This document shows, piece after piece, positions 8,539 through 17,410 of a stretch of 64,000 nt of DNA (the first letter of the stretch is position 1; the number at the start of each line of letters is the position of its first letter). The notes beneath the pieces were generated by a model that saw only the letters and a list, made by a program, of their open reading frames with translations, was not told the origin of the DNA and did not search any database. The stretch lies in assembly GCF_008905045.1 (NCBI RefSeq), contig NZ_VWMY01000020.1:1-64000 (forward strand), written 5' to 3'. Made by a program: the position numbers and the translations under genes. Origin of the DNA: Streptomyces albicerus. Its GTDB lineage: Bacteria; Actinomycetota; Actinomycetes; Streptomycetales; Streptomycetaceae.

Positions 8539-8631
8539 AGAAAAATGTCCCAGATGTGAGAGCTCCGGCCCGCACCGGGGTCGTACGAGACCGTACGACC
8601 CCACGACGCGCGCCAGAGGAGTGCTTGGGCC

Positions 8632-9378
8632 TCAGGCGTTGGTACGTCGACGACCGGCGAGGACGCCGTACGCCACGCCCGCCACGCCGACGACGATGCC
8701 CACGATGCCCAGCACGCGGGCCGTGGTGTCGCTGCTGTCGGAGGACGCGGCCTCGGTGTTCGAGCTGTTGGCGGCGGCCTGCGCGTCGTCGGCCTCTTCG
8801 GAGTCGTCGGATGCGGAGTCGGCGGACCCGTGGTGGTCGTCCTCGGCGGCGGACAGCGCGAGTACCGGGGCGGGCGCCTCGGGCTCCTCCTCCCCCTCCT
8901 TCGGGATCTCGATCCAGCGCACGACCTCCTTGTTGGAGTACGTCTGGATCGCCTTGAACACCAGCTCGTCGGTGTCCTCGGGCAGGGCGCCGATGGAGAG
9001 CGGGAACTTCTCGAAGTATCCGGGCTGGATGCCCTTGCCGTCGGCGGTCCAGGTCACCTTGGTGACGGCCTCGTTGATCTTCTCGCCGTGCAGTTCGAGG
9101 GGCTTGTCGAGCTTGGACTTGGTGACCTTGACGGTCCAGCCGTCGACGGCCTGCGGCATGACCGAGGCGAGCGGGTGGTCCGTCGGGAAGTTGATCTCGA
9201 GCTTGGTGGTCGAGGCGTTGTCGCGCTCGTTCGGCACCTTGAAGTTGACCGTCGCGTAACCGCCCTTGGCGGCCGTGCCCTCGGGCTGCACGCTGACATG
9301 TGCGAACGCGGGGCCGGACAGGACGAGGACGGCGGAGGCGGCGACGACACCGGTCGCGGCGATACGGGAAGCCTTCAT
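8632..9378 (-). CDS. YcnI-family (DUF1775) secreted copper protein with C-terminal anchor
   Basis: 248 aa. A signal peptide ends at PAFA, and the mature protein begins HVSVQPEG, the N-terminal His typical of YcnI copper binding. The DUF1775 domain runs to about residue 170. An acidic Ser/Ala/Asp linker containing DDHHGS precedes a single C-terminal helix (VLGIVGIVVGVAGVAYGVL) and a basic RRRTNA tail, so the domain should face outward. Its place between Sco and an integral membrane protein supports a role in copper acquisition. Confidence 0.9.
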   Translation of the reverse strand: MKASRIAATGVVAASAVLVLSGPAFAHVSVQPEGTAAKGGYATVNFKVPNERDNASTTKLEINFPTDHPLASVMPQAVDGWTVKVTKSKLDKPLELHGEKINEAVTKVTWTADGKGIQPGYFEKFPLSIGALPEDTDELVFKAIQTYSNKEVVRWIEIPKEGEEEPEAPAPVLALSAAEDDHHGSADSASDDSEEADDAQAAANSSNTEAASSDSSDTTARVLGIVGIVVGVAGVAYGVLAGRRRTNA

Positions 9379-9508
9379 GGAAGGGAACACTCCACTTTCA
9401 GCACTGGTTCGGTGAAAGAACGGGGTTGCGCGTGCGAGAAGACGGGCACGCGCGCGTGCCGCACGACGGCACCCCCAGGAGTGATGGATCCAGGAGTGGT
9501 GCGTCGCG

Positions 9509-10330
9509 TCAGGCGGCGAGGACGAGGGCCTCGCCGGCCGGCGGGCCGCGCCGGACGACCGAGTGCCGAAGAGCGGTCGTACGCGGGACCGGTGGCGCGT
9601 ACTCAGTGGCGTGCGGTGCGCGTGGCGCGTCCTGGGACGTACCCGGGAGGCCCGCCAGCAGGGCGCGTACGAGCGCCAGGGCCCCGCGCAGGGAGGCGAG
9701 CGCCCCTTCGACCACACCGTTTGCCGAGAGCCGCAGGAGGCGCCGCAGCGCGATGTCCCCACGGCGCAGCAGCCATCCGGTGGTGACGGCCGCGAGAACG
9801 TGGGTGAGGAGCATGGGCAGTGACGGCAGCACGGACGCCGAGGATCCGGCTGCGGTGGACAGAGCGCCCGCGGAGTCGTGCATGGCGTGAGCCGTGCTTC
9901 CCGTCGCGCCCGTCCCGCTCGTGTCGAGCCGTGCGTCGGCGAGGATCCGCTGCGCCTGGGCGGGGCTGAGCGTCGCGACGGACGCGCCGCACACCAGTCG
10001 CGCGGCCCGCGCCACGAGTGAGGCGTCCACGCTTCCGGACGCCGTCGCCGCCGTGCCGTGCTGACCGAGCCCGAAGAGCGTGTGCAGCACGGTCTGGCCG
10101 ACCGCGAGCAGTACGGCGATGCCCGGCAGCGAGCGCTCACGCCCGGCGAGCGGTGCCGCGACGGCGAAGACGGCGAGGAATCCGGCACCGAGCGACCACG
10201 GCGGAACCGTGTCGCAGGAGGCGATCGCATGACCGGCCGCGGCCAGCACGACACAGACCGCGGTGAACACCGCGGCCCTCAGAACCCGGAGATCACCTCC
10301 GGTGCGCGCGGGCCGGTGGGGGGCAGTCAT
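9509..10330 (-). CDS. Integral membrane protein at the head of the copper operon
   Basis: 273 aa, no recognised family. Helices are visible around residues 15-38, 44-62, 68-85 and 165-190. The loop between helices 3 and 4 is long and carries scattered His/Met/Cys (HAMHDSAG). The C-terminus is Arg-rich and cytosolic by the positive-inside rule. It is the most upstream gene of the leftward copper operon, 130 bp before ycnI, and the divergent promoter region 10331-10554 precedes it. A copper-related transport or assembly role is inferred from context only. Confidence 0.7.
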   Translation of the reverse strand: MTAPHRPARTGGDLRVLRAAVFTAVCVVLAAAGHAIASCDTVPPWSLGAGFLAVFAVAAPLAGRERSLPGIAVLLAVGQTVLHTLFGLGQHGTAATASGSVDASLVARAARLVCGASVATLSPAQAQRILADARLDTSGTGATGSTAHAMHDSAGALSTAAGSSASVLPSLPMLLTHVLAAVTTGWLLRRGDIALRRLLRLSANGVVEGALASLRGALALVRALLAGLPGTSQDAPRAPHATEYAPPVPRTTALRHSVVRRGPPAGEALVLAA

Positions 10331-10554
10331 GGCGGGCTCATCATCGCACTGGGCTCACCCGCTCCATACGGCAGGTCCACAAGATGACGTACGGACCGGA
10401 AGATCATGTTCTGGCCCGAGTCGCCCACACATACACCGGCCGATGGCGGCGGCACATCCCCCGAATGGGCGGCATCACGTCAACAGCACGCTTACATCCC
10501 GCGCCCCGCGGCAATACGTAACGGTATGTCGAGCCGCGGCCAGGAGGCTGGAGC

Positions 10555-11010
10555 ATGAGCATCTGGTGGTCCCTCCATCTCCGGCGTGAGGCGGCGAGCG
10601 TGCCGCTCGCCCGGCGCCTGCTGCTCGGCACGATGGAGTCGGCGGGGGTGGATCCGGATATTTCCTACGATCTCTCCGTCGCGCTGAGCGAGGCCTGCGC
10701 CAACGCCGTCGAGCACGGGGGTGACTCCGTCCGTGGGGAGCCCGCCGAGGCCTACCGGGTCACGGCCTATCTGGACGGCGAGAAGTGCCGTATCGAAGTG
10801 GCCGATTCCGGACCTGGGTTCCCGTCCGGCCGAGGTCGTGCCCCTGTCCGGCCCGTCCACAGCGATGCCGAGCACGGCCGGGGCCTGTGTCTGATCCAGG
10901 AGCTCGCCGACCACGTCCACATCGGCAACAAGCCGGGCCGGGGCGGAGCGGTGGTCAGCTTCGACAAGATGCTCAAGTGGCGCGAGGACACGCCGCTGGT
11001 GGCCACGTAA
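10555..11010 (+). CDS. RsbW-like ATP-binding regulatory protein
   Basis: 151-aa stand-alone GHKL ATPase domain related to anti-sigma factor kinases. N-box SEACANAVEHG, G1 box DSGPGF and GRGLCLI are present, so ATP binding is likely. Such proteins phosphorylate anti-sigma antagonists or control sigma factors in Streptomyces; the partner is not encoded next to it. Start ATG at 10555 is preceded by AGGAGGCTGGAGC, a good ribosome site. Transcribed divergently from the copper operon. Confidence 0.88.
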   Translation: MSIWWSLHLRREAASVPLARRLLLGTMESAGVDPDISYDLSVALSEACANAVEHGGDSVRGEPAEAYRVTAYLDGEKCRIEVADSGPGFPSGRGRAPVRPVHSDAEHGRGLCLIQELADHVHIGNKPGRGGAVVSFDKMLKWREDTPLVAT

Positions 11011-11119
11011 CGGGTCTCCTGGGGAGGGTGTTTGCCCGCCGGCTTCAGCTCTCCCAGCGTCCTCAGCGTCCTCAGCGTCCCCCACGTCGCTGACGGGTGG
11101 CGTCCCTAACTTTCCCGGC

Positions 11120-12070
11120 ATGACGGGAAAGCACAAAGACACGAGCATCACCCGGCGCCGCGCGATCACGGTCACCGGAGGCACGGTCGCGGCCGGCGGG
11201 CTCGCGATCACCGGTTACCGGTCCGCCTTCGCCGACGAGACGGCCGCCACGACCACGGAGACGAGCGTCGCGAGCGCGTCCGCCGGTGCGAGCAGCGGCA
11301 CCTGCGTCCTGATGTCCAGCGTCACCGAAGGCCCGTACTACCTGGACGGCGCCCTCGTGCGGAAGGACATCACCGAGGGCAAGAGCGGCGTCCCGCTGAC
11401 ACTGCGCATCACTGTGCAGGACACCACCGAGTCCTGCTCCCCGGTCGCGGGCGCGGCCGTGGAGATCTGGCACTGCGACGCCTGGGGCTACTACTCCGGC
11501 TACACGACGGCCAACCCCGGCGGCTCCGCGCCCGCCGAGAGCGAGGACGGCTCGACCGCCGACGACAAGACGTATCTGCGCGGCTACCAGATCGCCAACG
11601 CCAACGGGGTCGTCAAGTTCGAGACGATCGTTCCCGGCTGGTACACGCCGCGGACCTGCCACATCCACGTGAAGGTGCACACTGGCGGCGCGAAGGAGGA
11701 CGGCACGTACGAGGGCGGCAAGGTCAACTACACCGGCCAGCTCTTCTTCGACGACGACGTCGCCGAGCAGATCTTCGAACTGGAGCCGTACGCGCAGCAC
11801 ACCGGCACCTGGACCAAGCTCGACGACGACATGGTCTACGACGGCGGAGGCGCCGCCGGCGGTCTGCTCACCCTGAAGCCCGTGCACAAGAAGGACCCCG
11901 CCAAGGGCTACAAGGGGTACATCACCCTCGGCATCGACCCGGACGCCGAGAACACCGGCGCGGGCGGCGGCGGTGGTGGTGATGGCGGTACGCCCCCGAG
12001 CGGCGCGCCCAGTGATGTCCCCAGCGACGCTCCGAGCGCGTCGGCTTCCGCGTCCACCTCCTCCTCGTAA
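11120..12070 (+). CDS. Tat-exported intradiol ring-cleavage dioxygenase
   Basis: 316-aa secreted nonheme Fe(III) dioxygenase that should cleave catechol-type aromatics between the hydroxyls. The signal is twin-arginine (ITRRRAITVTGGTVAAGG). The catalytic beta core includes GPYYLDG, VEIWHCDAWGYYSGY, PGWYTPRTCHIHVKVH; the Tyr and the H-x-H of the last motif are the expected iron ligands. The C-terminus after residue 280 is a Gly/Pro/Ser-rich tail, the position where some homologues carry a carbohydrate-binding module, absent here. Extracellular enzymes of this kind act on lignin-derived catechols. Confidence 0.9.
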   Translation: MTGKHKDTSITRRRAITVTGGTVAAGGLAITGYRSAFADETAATTTETSVASASAGASSGTCVLMSSVTEGPYYLDGALVRKDITEGKSGVPLTLRITVQDTTESCSPVAGAAVEIWHCDAWGYYSGYTTANPGGSAPAESEDGSTADDKTYLRGYQIANANGVVKFETIVPGWYTPRTCHIHVKVHTGGAKEDGTYEGGKVNYTGQLFFDDDVAEQIFELEPYAQHTGTWTKLDDDMVYDGGGAAGGLLTLKPVHKKDPAKGYKGYITLGIDPDAENTGAGGGGGGDGGTPPSGAPSDVPSDAPSASASASTSSS

Positions 12071-12082
12071 ACGTTTACGTCG

Positions 12083-12922
12083 ATGAGCAGGAGCGAGGAC
12101 GAGACGCTGGCGCAGGCCGCCGTAACCGCGCTGACCGGGCAGCTGGCGCTGGCTCCCAAGCCCGGACTGCCCGACCCGCGCGATCTCGGCGCCCGCGCGA
12201 CCGGACGGGACCACTGCTCCCTGCGCTGGTCGGCGAAGGCCCTGGCGCCCGGGCTCGCGGCCATGGCGGCCGCCGCCCGCCGCACCGGCTCGCCGACGCC
12301 GGAACTCCGGGCGGAACTCGGTGCGATCGGCCGGTCCACCGAGCACTCGGTGGCCCTCGCGGGCGGCGGCCACCGAGGGGCCCTGTGGGTGCTCGGCCTG
12401 CTGGTCGCCGCGGCGGCACTGGAACCCTGCGCCACGGGCCGCGACCTCGCCGCGACCGGCAAGCGGATCGCGGCGCACCCCGACCGGAGGGCGCCGCGAC
12501 GGCCATCCCGTGGTTCGTCGGTCTCCGCGCAGTACGGCGCGGCAGGGGCGAGGGGTGAGGCCCGGGCCGGATTCCCGCACGTACGGCGGGCGTTGGACAC
12601 CCTGGCCGCGGCCCGCTCGGCGGGCGCCCCCGAGCCCTGCGCCCGGCTCGACGCTCTGCTGACCGTCATGTCGACGCTCCAGGACACGGAGTTGCTCCAC
12701 ACGGCGGGCCCACACGGGCTGCGGCACGTCCAGGCGGGCGCCCGCGGGGTCCTCGCAGCGGGCGGTACGGCCGCCGCGGCGGGCCGCGCGGCCCTGGCCG
12801 CTCTCGACGACGACCTCCACGCGCGCGCGTGGAGCCCCCGCGGAAGCAGTGGTCTGCTCGCGGGGGCCCTGTTCCTGGACTCGCTTCCGGTGAGGGTCAG
12901 TTCACCGGCACTGGCCGCATGA
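12083..12922 (+). CDS. CitG/MdcB-like triphosphoribosyl-dephospho-CoA synthase family protein
   Basis: 279 aa. Resembles CitG/MdcB enzymes that make the prosthetic-group precursor of citrate or malonate lyases: APKPGLPDPRDLGA, GGHRGALWVLGLL, ARGEARAGFPHVR and GSSGLLAGALFLDSL align with conserved family blocks. The usual acidic residues after KPGLVD are altered to KPGLPDPRD, and no lyase genes are nearby, so activity is uncertain. It follows the dioxygenase by 12 bp, probably in one transcript, and its 3' end overlaps the convergent MFS gene by 26 bp. Confidence 0.75.
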   Translation: MSRSEDETLAQAAVTALTGQLALAPKPGLPDPRDLGARATGRDHCSLRWSAKALAPGLAAMAAAARRTGSPTPELRAELGAIGRSTEHSVALAGGGHRGALWVLGLLVAAAALEPCATGRDLAATGKRIAAHPDRRAPRRPSRGSSVSAQYGAAGARGEARAGFPHVRRALDTLAAARSAGAPEPCARLDALLTVMSTLQDTELLHTAGPHGLRHVQAGARGVLAAGGTAAAAGRAALAALDDDLHARAWSPRGSSGLLAGALFLDSLPVRVSSPALAA

Positions 12923-14201
12923 CCCGAGGTGCGGCGGCGGGCCGGCTGTCGGTCGCCCACCGCACCGCCGGCCCCATCGCGCACGAGGCCGCCAGCATCA
13001 GACCGCCGAGCAGCAGCCAGCCCGGGGTGCCCCATCCCACGAGCAGTGCCGTCAGGACCAGCGGCCCCGCGGTCCTCGCCACCGTCACGCCCGTACCGAA
13101 GAAGCCCTGGTACTCGCCCACCCGGTCGGCGGGGGCGAGGTCGAAGGAGAGCTGCCAGGAACCCGCAGACTGCTGCATCTCGGCGACGACCTGGAGCACC
13201 GCGCCCGCGATCAGCACGCCCACCGCCACCCAGGACGACACCCCGCCCGACAGCGCGAACACCGCGCACGACGCCAGCATCACGAACCCCGAACGCCGCA
13301 CCGCGCGCGTCGCCGACGCGGGCCCCGTCACCCCACGCGCCATCCGCACCTGGAAGAGCATCACCGCACCGGTGTTCAGCACGAACAGCGCGGAGACCAG
13401 CCACGCCGGCGCCTCGGTCCGCTCGGCGATCCACAGCGGGATGCCCAGGCTCAGCAGCGGCATCCGCAGCAGCAGCACGGTGTTGAGGAGCGTGACGAGG
13501 GCATACGGGCGGTCGCGCAGCACTCCGAGGGCATCGCCCCGGCCGCCCCGTCCGCGCCTCTGACCGACGCCTACGCGCGCGTGCACCGGCGTCACGACCG
13601 GCAGCCGCAACAGCACCGCCGCGCACAGCAGGAAGCTCACCGCGTCCAGCGCGAACACCCCGAGGTAGGCCGCCCGCGTCCCCAGGTGCAGCGCGAGTCC
13701 GCCGAGCCCCGCCCCCACCGCGAGACCGGCGTTGAGCGTCGACTGAAGGTGCGCGAGCAGCCCTGTCCGCTCCTCCCGGGACACCAGCCCGGCCAGCAGC
13801 GCCTGCCGTGCCGCCGCGAGCCCCGACTGCGCGGACGCGTACGCGCACGCCGCGAGCACGAACGGCACGAAGCCGCGTACGACGAGGAAGGACGCCACCG
13901 CAAAGCTGGTCGCGAGCGCCAGCAGCACCGCCGTGCCGCGCGCCCCGCGCCGGTCGGCGAGCCGCCCCAGCGGCACCCCCACCACCGACCCGACCGCCCA
14001 CGCGACCGTGAGCCCGAGCCCCACGCGCGCGGGGGCGAGCCCGACGACATGGGTGAAGTAGAGGGCGGACGTGACGTAGTAGGCGCCGTCCCCGACGGAG
14101 TTGCTCAACTGGGCCAGAGCCAGGACGCGCCGCGGGCCCGCGGGCGGGAAAAGGCGGCTCGTCTTCGCGAGGGCTGCGGCCGGTGCGACTCGGTTCGTCA
14201 T
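12897..14201 (-). CDS. MFS transporter
   Basis: 434-aa major facilitator superfamily protein with about twelve membrane helices. The cytoplasmic loop after helix 2 reads GRLADRRGARG, the MFS motif A. The substrate is unknown; the family includes drug exporters. It follows the MocR-like regulator gene on the same strand with a 110-bp gap, and converges with the CitG-like gene with a 26-bp overlap. Confidence 0.85.
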   Translation of the reverse strand: MTNRVAPAAALAKTSRLFPPAGPRRVLALAQLSNSVGDGAYYVTSALYFTHVVGLAPARVGLGLTVAWAVGSVVGVPLGRLADRRGARGTAVLLALATSFAVASFLVVRGFVPFVLAACAYASAQSGLAAARQALLAGLVSREERTGLLAHLQSTLNAGLAVGAGLGGLALHLGTRAAYLGVFALDAVSFLLCAAVLLRLPVVTPVHARVGVGQRRGRGGRGDALGVLRDRPYALVTLLNTVLLLRMPLLSLGIPLWIAERTEAPAWLVSALFVLNTGAVMLFQVRMARGVTGPASATRAVRRSGFVMLASCAVFALSGGVSSWVAVGVLIAGAVLQVVAEMQQSAGSWQLSFDLAPADRVGEYQGFFGTGVTVARTAGPLVLTALLVGWGTPGWLLLGGLMLAASCAMGPAVRWATDSRPAAAPRVMRPVPVN

Positions 14202-14311
14202 GGGTACGACGCTACGAGCGATGCGGACCCCTCAACAGGGCCAATTTACAAGCCCTTTTGTGGCCCAATTTCACTGCGGGCATCCGTCGTGGGCCTGCGA
14301 GGACTTCGGTC

Positions 14312-15679
14312 TCAGGCTCTGTCCAGCACCCGCCCCAACACCTCCAGCGTCTCCGGATAGACACGCTCGCGAGGCGTCCCGTAACCCACCACGAGCCCTT
14401 GCGGCCGCCCGTCACCCGCCGTGTGCCAGTGCTCCCCGAGGTTCCCCACCGCGAGCCCCTCCTCGGCGGCCCGCGCCAGCACGGCACCCTCGTCCACCAC
14501 GTCGATCAGCGCGTGCAGACCCGCCGCGATGCCCCGCACACCCCGACGCGTGCCCAGCCGGTCGAGCAGCTGGTCCCGGCGCCGCCGGTACCGCAGCCGG
14601 CACGCGCGTACGTGCCGGTCGTACGCGTGGCTGTTGATCAGCTCGGCGAGCGCCAACTGGCCGATGGACTCGGTGTGATGGTCGCTGTGCAGCTTGGCGT
14701 CGGCGATCGCGTCGACGAGGTGCGGCGGCAGCACCATCCAGCCGAGCCGCAGCGCGGGCCCGAGCGTCTTGGACGCCGTCCCCAGGTAGACCACGTGCCC
14801 GGGTGCCATCCCCTGGAGGGCGCCCACGGGCTGCCGGTCGTAACGGAACTCCCCGTCGTAGTCGTCCTCGACGATCAGCCCTCCACGCGCGCGTGCCCAG
14901 TCCGTGAGCGCCCGCCGCCGCTCCGGGTGCAGCGTCACCCCGGTCGGGTACTGGTGCGCGGGCGTGACGACGACGGCCGCCGCGTCAGCCAACCCCCGTA
15001 CGGAAGCACCCCGTTCGTCGACCTCTACAGGGGCCACGGTCCCGCCGTTGTGCCGGACCACGTCCCGGTGGAAGGGCAGCCCGGGGTCCTCCATGGCGAT
15101 CACACCGGCGTTCAGCACGCGCGTGAGGAGCGCGAGGCCCTGCACATACCCGGACGTGACCACGATCCGCTCGGGCGGCGCGATCACCCCGCGTGCCCGC
15201 CCCAGATACCCCGACAAGGCCGTACGCAGCTCGATCCGGCCGCGCGGGTCCCCGTAGTCGTACGCCAAGGAGGGGGCGCTCGCGATCGCCCGCCGCAGCG
15301 CCCGCAGCCAGGCCGCCGCCGGGAACGTACCGACGTCGGGGCTCCCCGGCCGCAGATCGAGACGGGGTGCACGCGCGTGTGTGGATGTTTCCGGCGCATC
15401 CGCGTTCAGCGAGGGCAGTGGGGCGACCTGGGTGCCGGACCCCTGCCGCGCGGTGAGATATCCCTCGGCGACCAGCTGGTCGTACGCCGCTTTGGCCGTC
15501 CCCCGCGAGATCCCCAGCTCGGCCGCGAGCCGCCGCGTCGCCGGCAACCGCGACCCGGGTGCCAGCCGTCCGTCCCGTACGGCATCGCGCAACGCCCGCT
15601 CGAGCCCGGCGCGGCGCCCGTCGGCAGCGTCGGGTTCAAGATGGAGGTCGACCCCGACACCGGCCCAGAACACGTCCAC
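14312..15679 (-). CDS. MocR/PdxR-type regulator (GntR domain fused to aminotransferase fold)
   Basis: 455 aa. The N-terminal GntR winged helix (about 25-90; LAAELGISRGTAKAAYDQLVAEGYL) is fused to a fold-type I aminotransferase domain. The PLP lysine is in LGTASKTLGPALRLGW, with VTPAHQYPTG and DDYDGEFRYDR also conserved. MocR regulators use PLP or its adducts as effector, often to control vitamin B6 or amino-acid genes. The MFS gene just downstream is a plausible target. No pdxST genes lie in the window, so the specific name PdxR is not assigned. Confidence 0.88.
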   Translation of the reverse strand: MDVFWAGVGVDLHLEPDAADGRRAGLERALRDAVRDGRLAPGSRLPATRRLAAELGISRGTAKAAYDQLVAEGYLTARQGSGTQVAPLPSLNADAPETSTHARAPRLDLRPGSPDVGTFPAAAWLRALRRAIASAPSLAYDYGDPRGRIELRTALSGYLGRARGVIAPPERIVVTSGYVQGLALLTRVLNAGVIAMEDPGLPFHRDVVRHNGGTVAPVEVDERGASVRGLADAAAVVVTPAHQYPTGVTLHPERRRALTDWARARGGLIVEDDYDGEFRYDRQPVGALQGMAPGHVVYLGTASKTLGPALRLGWMVLPPHLVDAIADAKLHSDHHTESIGQLALAELINSHAYDRHVRACRLRYRRRRDQLLDRLGTRRGVRGIAAGLHALIDVVDEGAVLARAAEEGLAVGNLGEHWHTAGDGRPQGLVVGYGTPRERVYPETLEVLGRVLDRA

Positions 15680-15792
15680 CGATCAGCTCCCCCGAGTAGA
15701 ACGCGCCTCTTCTTTCAGAGGCGCGGGGCCGTGGCCTTGCAGGGCTCCGCGCCTTGTGGGCGCGACGAGCCACAGAACACCCGCAGACGAAA

Positions 15793-15823
15793 ATGGCCGG
15801 GCACCCCTCTGGTACCCGGCCAT
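15793..15823 (-). terminator. pepP terminator
   Basis: Inverted repeat ATGGCCGGG (15793-15801) and CCCGGCCAT (15815-15823), 11 bp past the pepP stop. On the minus strand it is followed by TTTTCG, a factor-independent terminator layout. Confidence 0.75.
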
Positions 15824-15833
15824 CAGCTCCGTA

Positions 15834-17321
15834 TCAGCCCTTCAGCGAAGCCATCCACGCCTCGACCTCGTCGGAGCGGCGCGGCAGCCCTGCCGAGAGG
15901 TTCCGGTTGCCGTCCTCGGTCACCAGGATGTCGTCCTCGATCCGCACCCCGATGCCTCGGTACTCCTCCGGCACGGTCAGATCGTCCGCCTGGAAGTACA
16001 GCCCCGGCTCGACCGTCAGGCACATACCCGGCTCCAGCGTGCCGTCCACGTACGTCTCCGTCCTCGCGGCCGCGCAGTCGTGGACGTCCATGCCGAGCAT
16101 GTGGCCGGTGCCGTGCAGCGTCCAGCGGCGCTGCAGCCCCAGCTCCAGAACACGCTCGACCGGGCCCTCGACGAGCCCCCACTCGACAAGCCTCTCGGCC
16201 AGCACGCGCTGCGCGGCGTCGTGGAAGTCGCGGTACTTGGCGCCCGGCTGCACGGCCGCGATACCGGCCTCCTGGGCCTCGTACACGGCGTCGTAGATCT
16301 TCTTCTGGATCTCGCTGTACGTGCCGTTGATCGGCAGCGTGCGCGTGACGTCGGCGGTGTAGAGCGTGTGCGTCTCCACGCCCGCGTCCAGCAGAAGCAG
16401 GTCCCCGGAGCGCACGGGACCGTCGTTGCGCACCCAGTGCAGCGTGCACGCGTGCGGCCCGGCGGCGCAGATCGAGCCGTATCCGACGTCGTTGCCCTCG
16501 ACCCGTGCGCGCAGGAAGAACGTGCCCTCGATGTAGCGCTCGGACGTGGCTTCGGCCTTGTCGAGGACCTTCACCACGTCCTCGAAACCGCGGACCGTCG
16601 AGTCCACGGCCTTCTGCAGCTCGCCGGCCTCGAACTCGTCCTTGACCAGCCGCGCCTCGGAGAGGAAGACGCGCAGCTCATCGTCGCGTTCGGCGGTCAC
16701 CTTGTCGGTGAGCGCCGTCTCGATGCCGGCGTCGTAGCCGCGTACGACCCGGACCGGGCCGGTCGCCTCGCGCAGCTTGTCGGCGAGCTCGCGGACGTCG
16801 GAGGCCGGGATGCCGTAGAGCTGCTCGGCCTCGGTCAGGGAGTGGCGGCGGCCGACCCAGAGCTCGCCCTGGCCGGAGAGCCAGAACTCGCCGTTCTCGC
16901 GGTCGGAGCGCGGCAGCAGGTAGATCGTGGCCTTGTGCCCGGCCGCGGTGGGCTCCATGACGAGGACGCCGTCCTCGGTCAGGTTGCCGGTCAGGTACGC
17001 GTACTCGACCGACGCGCGGAAGGGGTACTCCGTGTCGTTCGAGCGGGTCTTCAGGTTGCCCGCCGGGATCACCAGGCGATCGCCCGGGAAGCGCGCGGAG
17101 AGCGCGGCACGGCGGGCGGCGGTGTACTCGGCCTGCGGGATCGGCTCCAGGCCGTGCAGTTCGGTGTCGGCCCAGCCGGACTTCATGCTCTCGGCCAGCT
17201 CGTCGGACACGCCCGGGTACAGGCCGTTCTTGCGCTGCTTGATCGGCTTCTCTTCGTCCGCCTGGTCGGCGGCATCGTCAAGCACAGCTTCCGGGGTCTC
17301 CGGGTTGAGCGCCTCCGACAC
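15834..17321 (-). CDS. pepP: Xaa-Pro aminopeptidase
   Basis: 495-aa cytosolic dimetal aminopeptidase P (M24B) that removes N-terminal residues preceding proline. The N-terminal creatinase-like domain covers about residues 60-220, then the pita-bread domain. Metal ligands are visible: LLLDAGVE and YTADVTR (Asp pair), HGTGHMLG (His), TVEPGLY and RIEDDI (Glu). Start is GTG at 17321 behind a strong AGGAGG. The first 35 residues are an acidic extension. A single-gene unit with its own terminator. Confidence 0.95.
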   Translation of the reverse strand: MSEALNPETPEAVLDDAADQADEEKPIKQRKNGLYPGVSDELAESMKSGWADTELHGLEPIPQAEYTAARRAALSARFPGDRLVIPAGNLKTRSNDTEYPFRASVEYAYLTGNLTEDGVLVMEPTAAGHKATIYLLPRSDRENGEFWLSGQGELWVGRRHSLTEAEQLYGIPASDVRELADKLREATGPVRVVRGYDAGIETALTDKVTAERDDELRVFLSEARLVKDEFEAGELQKAVDSTVRGFEDVVKVLDKAEATSERYIEGTFFLRARVEGNDVGYGSICAAGPHACTLHWVRNDGPVRSGDLLLLDAGVETHTLYTADVTRTLPINGTYSEIQKKIYDAVYEAQEAGIAAVQPGAKYRDFHDAAQRVLAERLVEWGLVEGPVERVLELGLQRRWTLHGTGHMLGMDVHDCAAARTETYVDGTLEPGMCLTVEPGLYFQADDLTVPEEYRGIGVRIEDDILVTEDGNRNLSAGLPRRSDEVEAWMASLKG

Positions 17322-17410
17322 GGTCTGCCTCCTAGATACGACTCTGGACGCCCTCCATCGTACGGTCGTACGGAAGGGCGCCCAGGGCCGGAAGACCCCT
17401 TACGAGGGGC

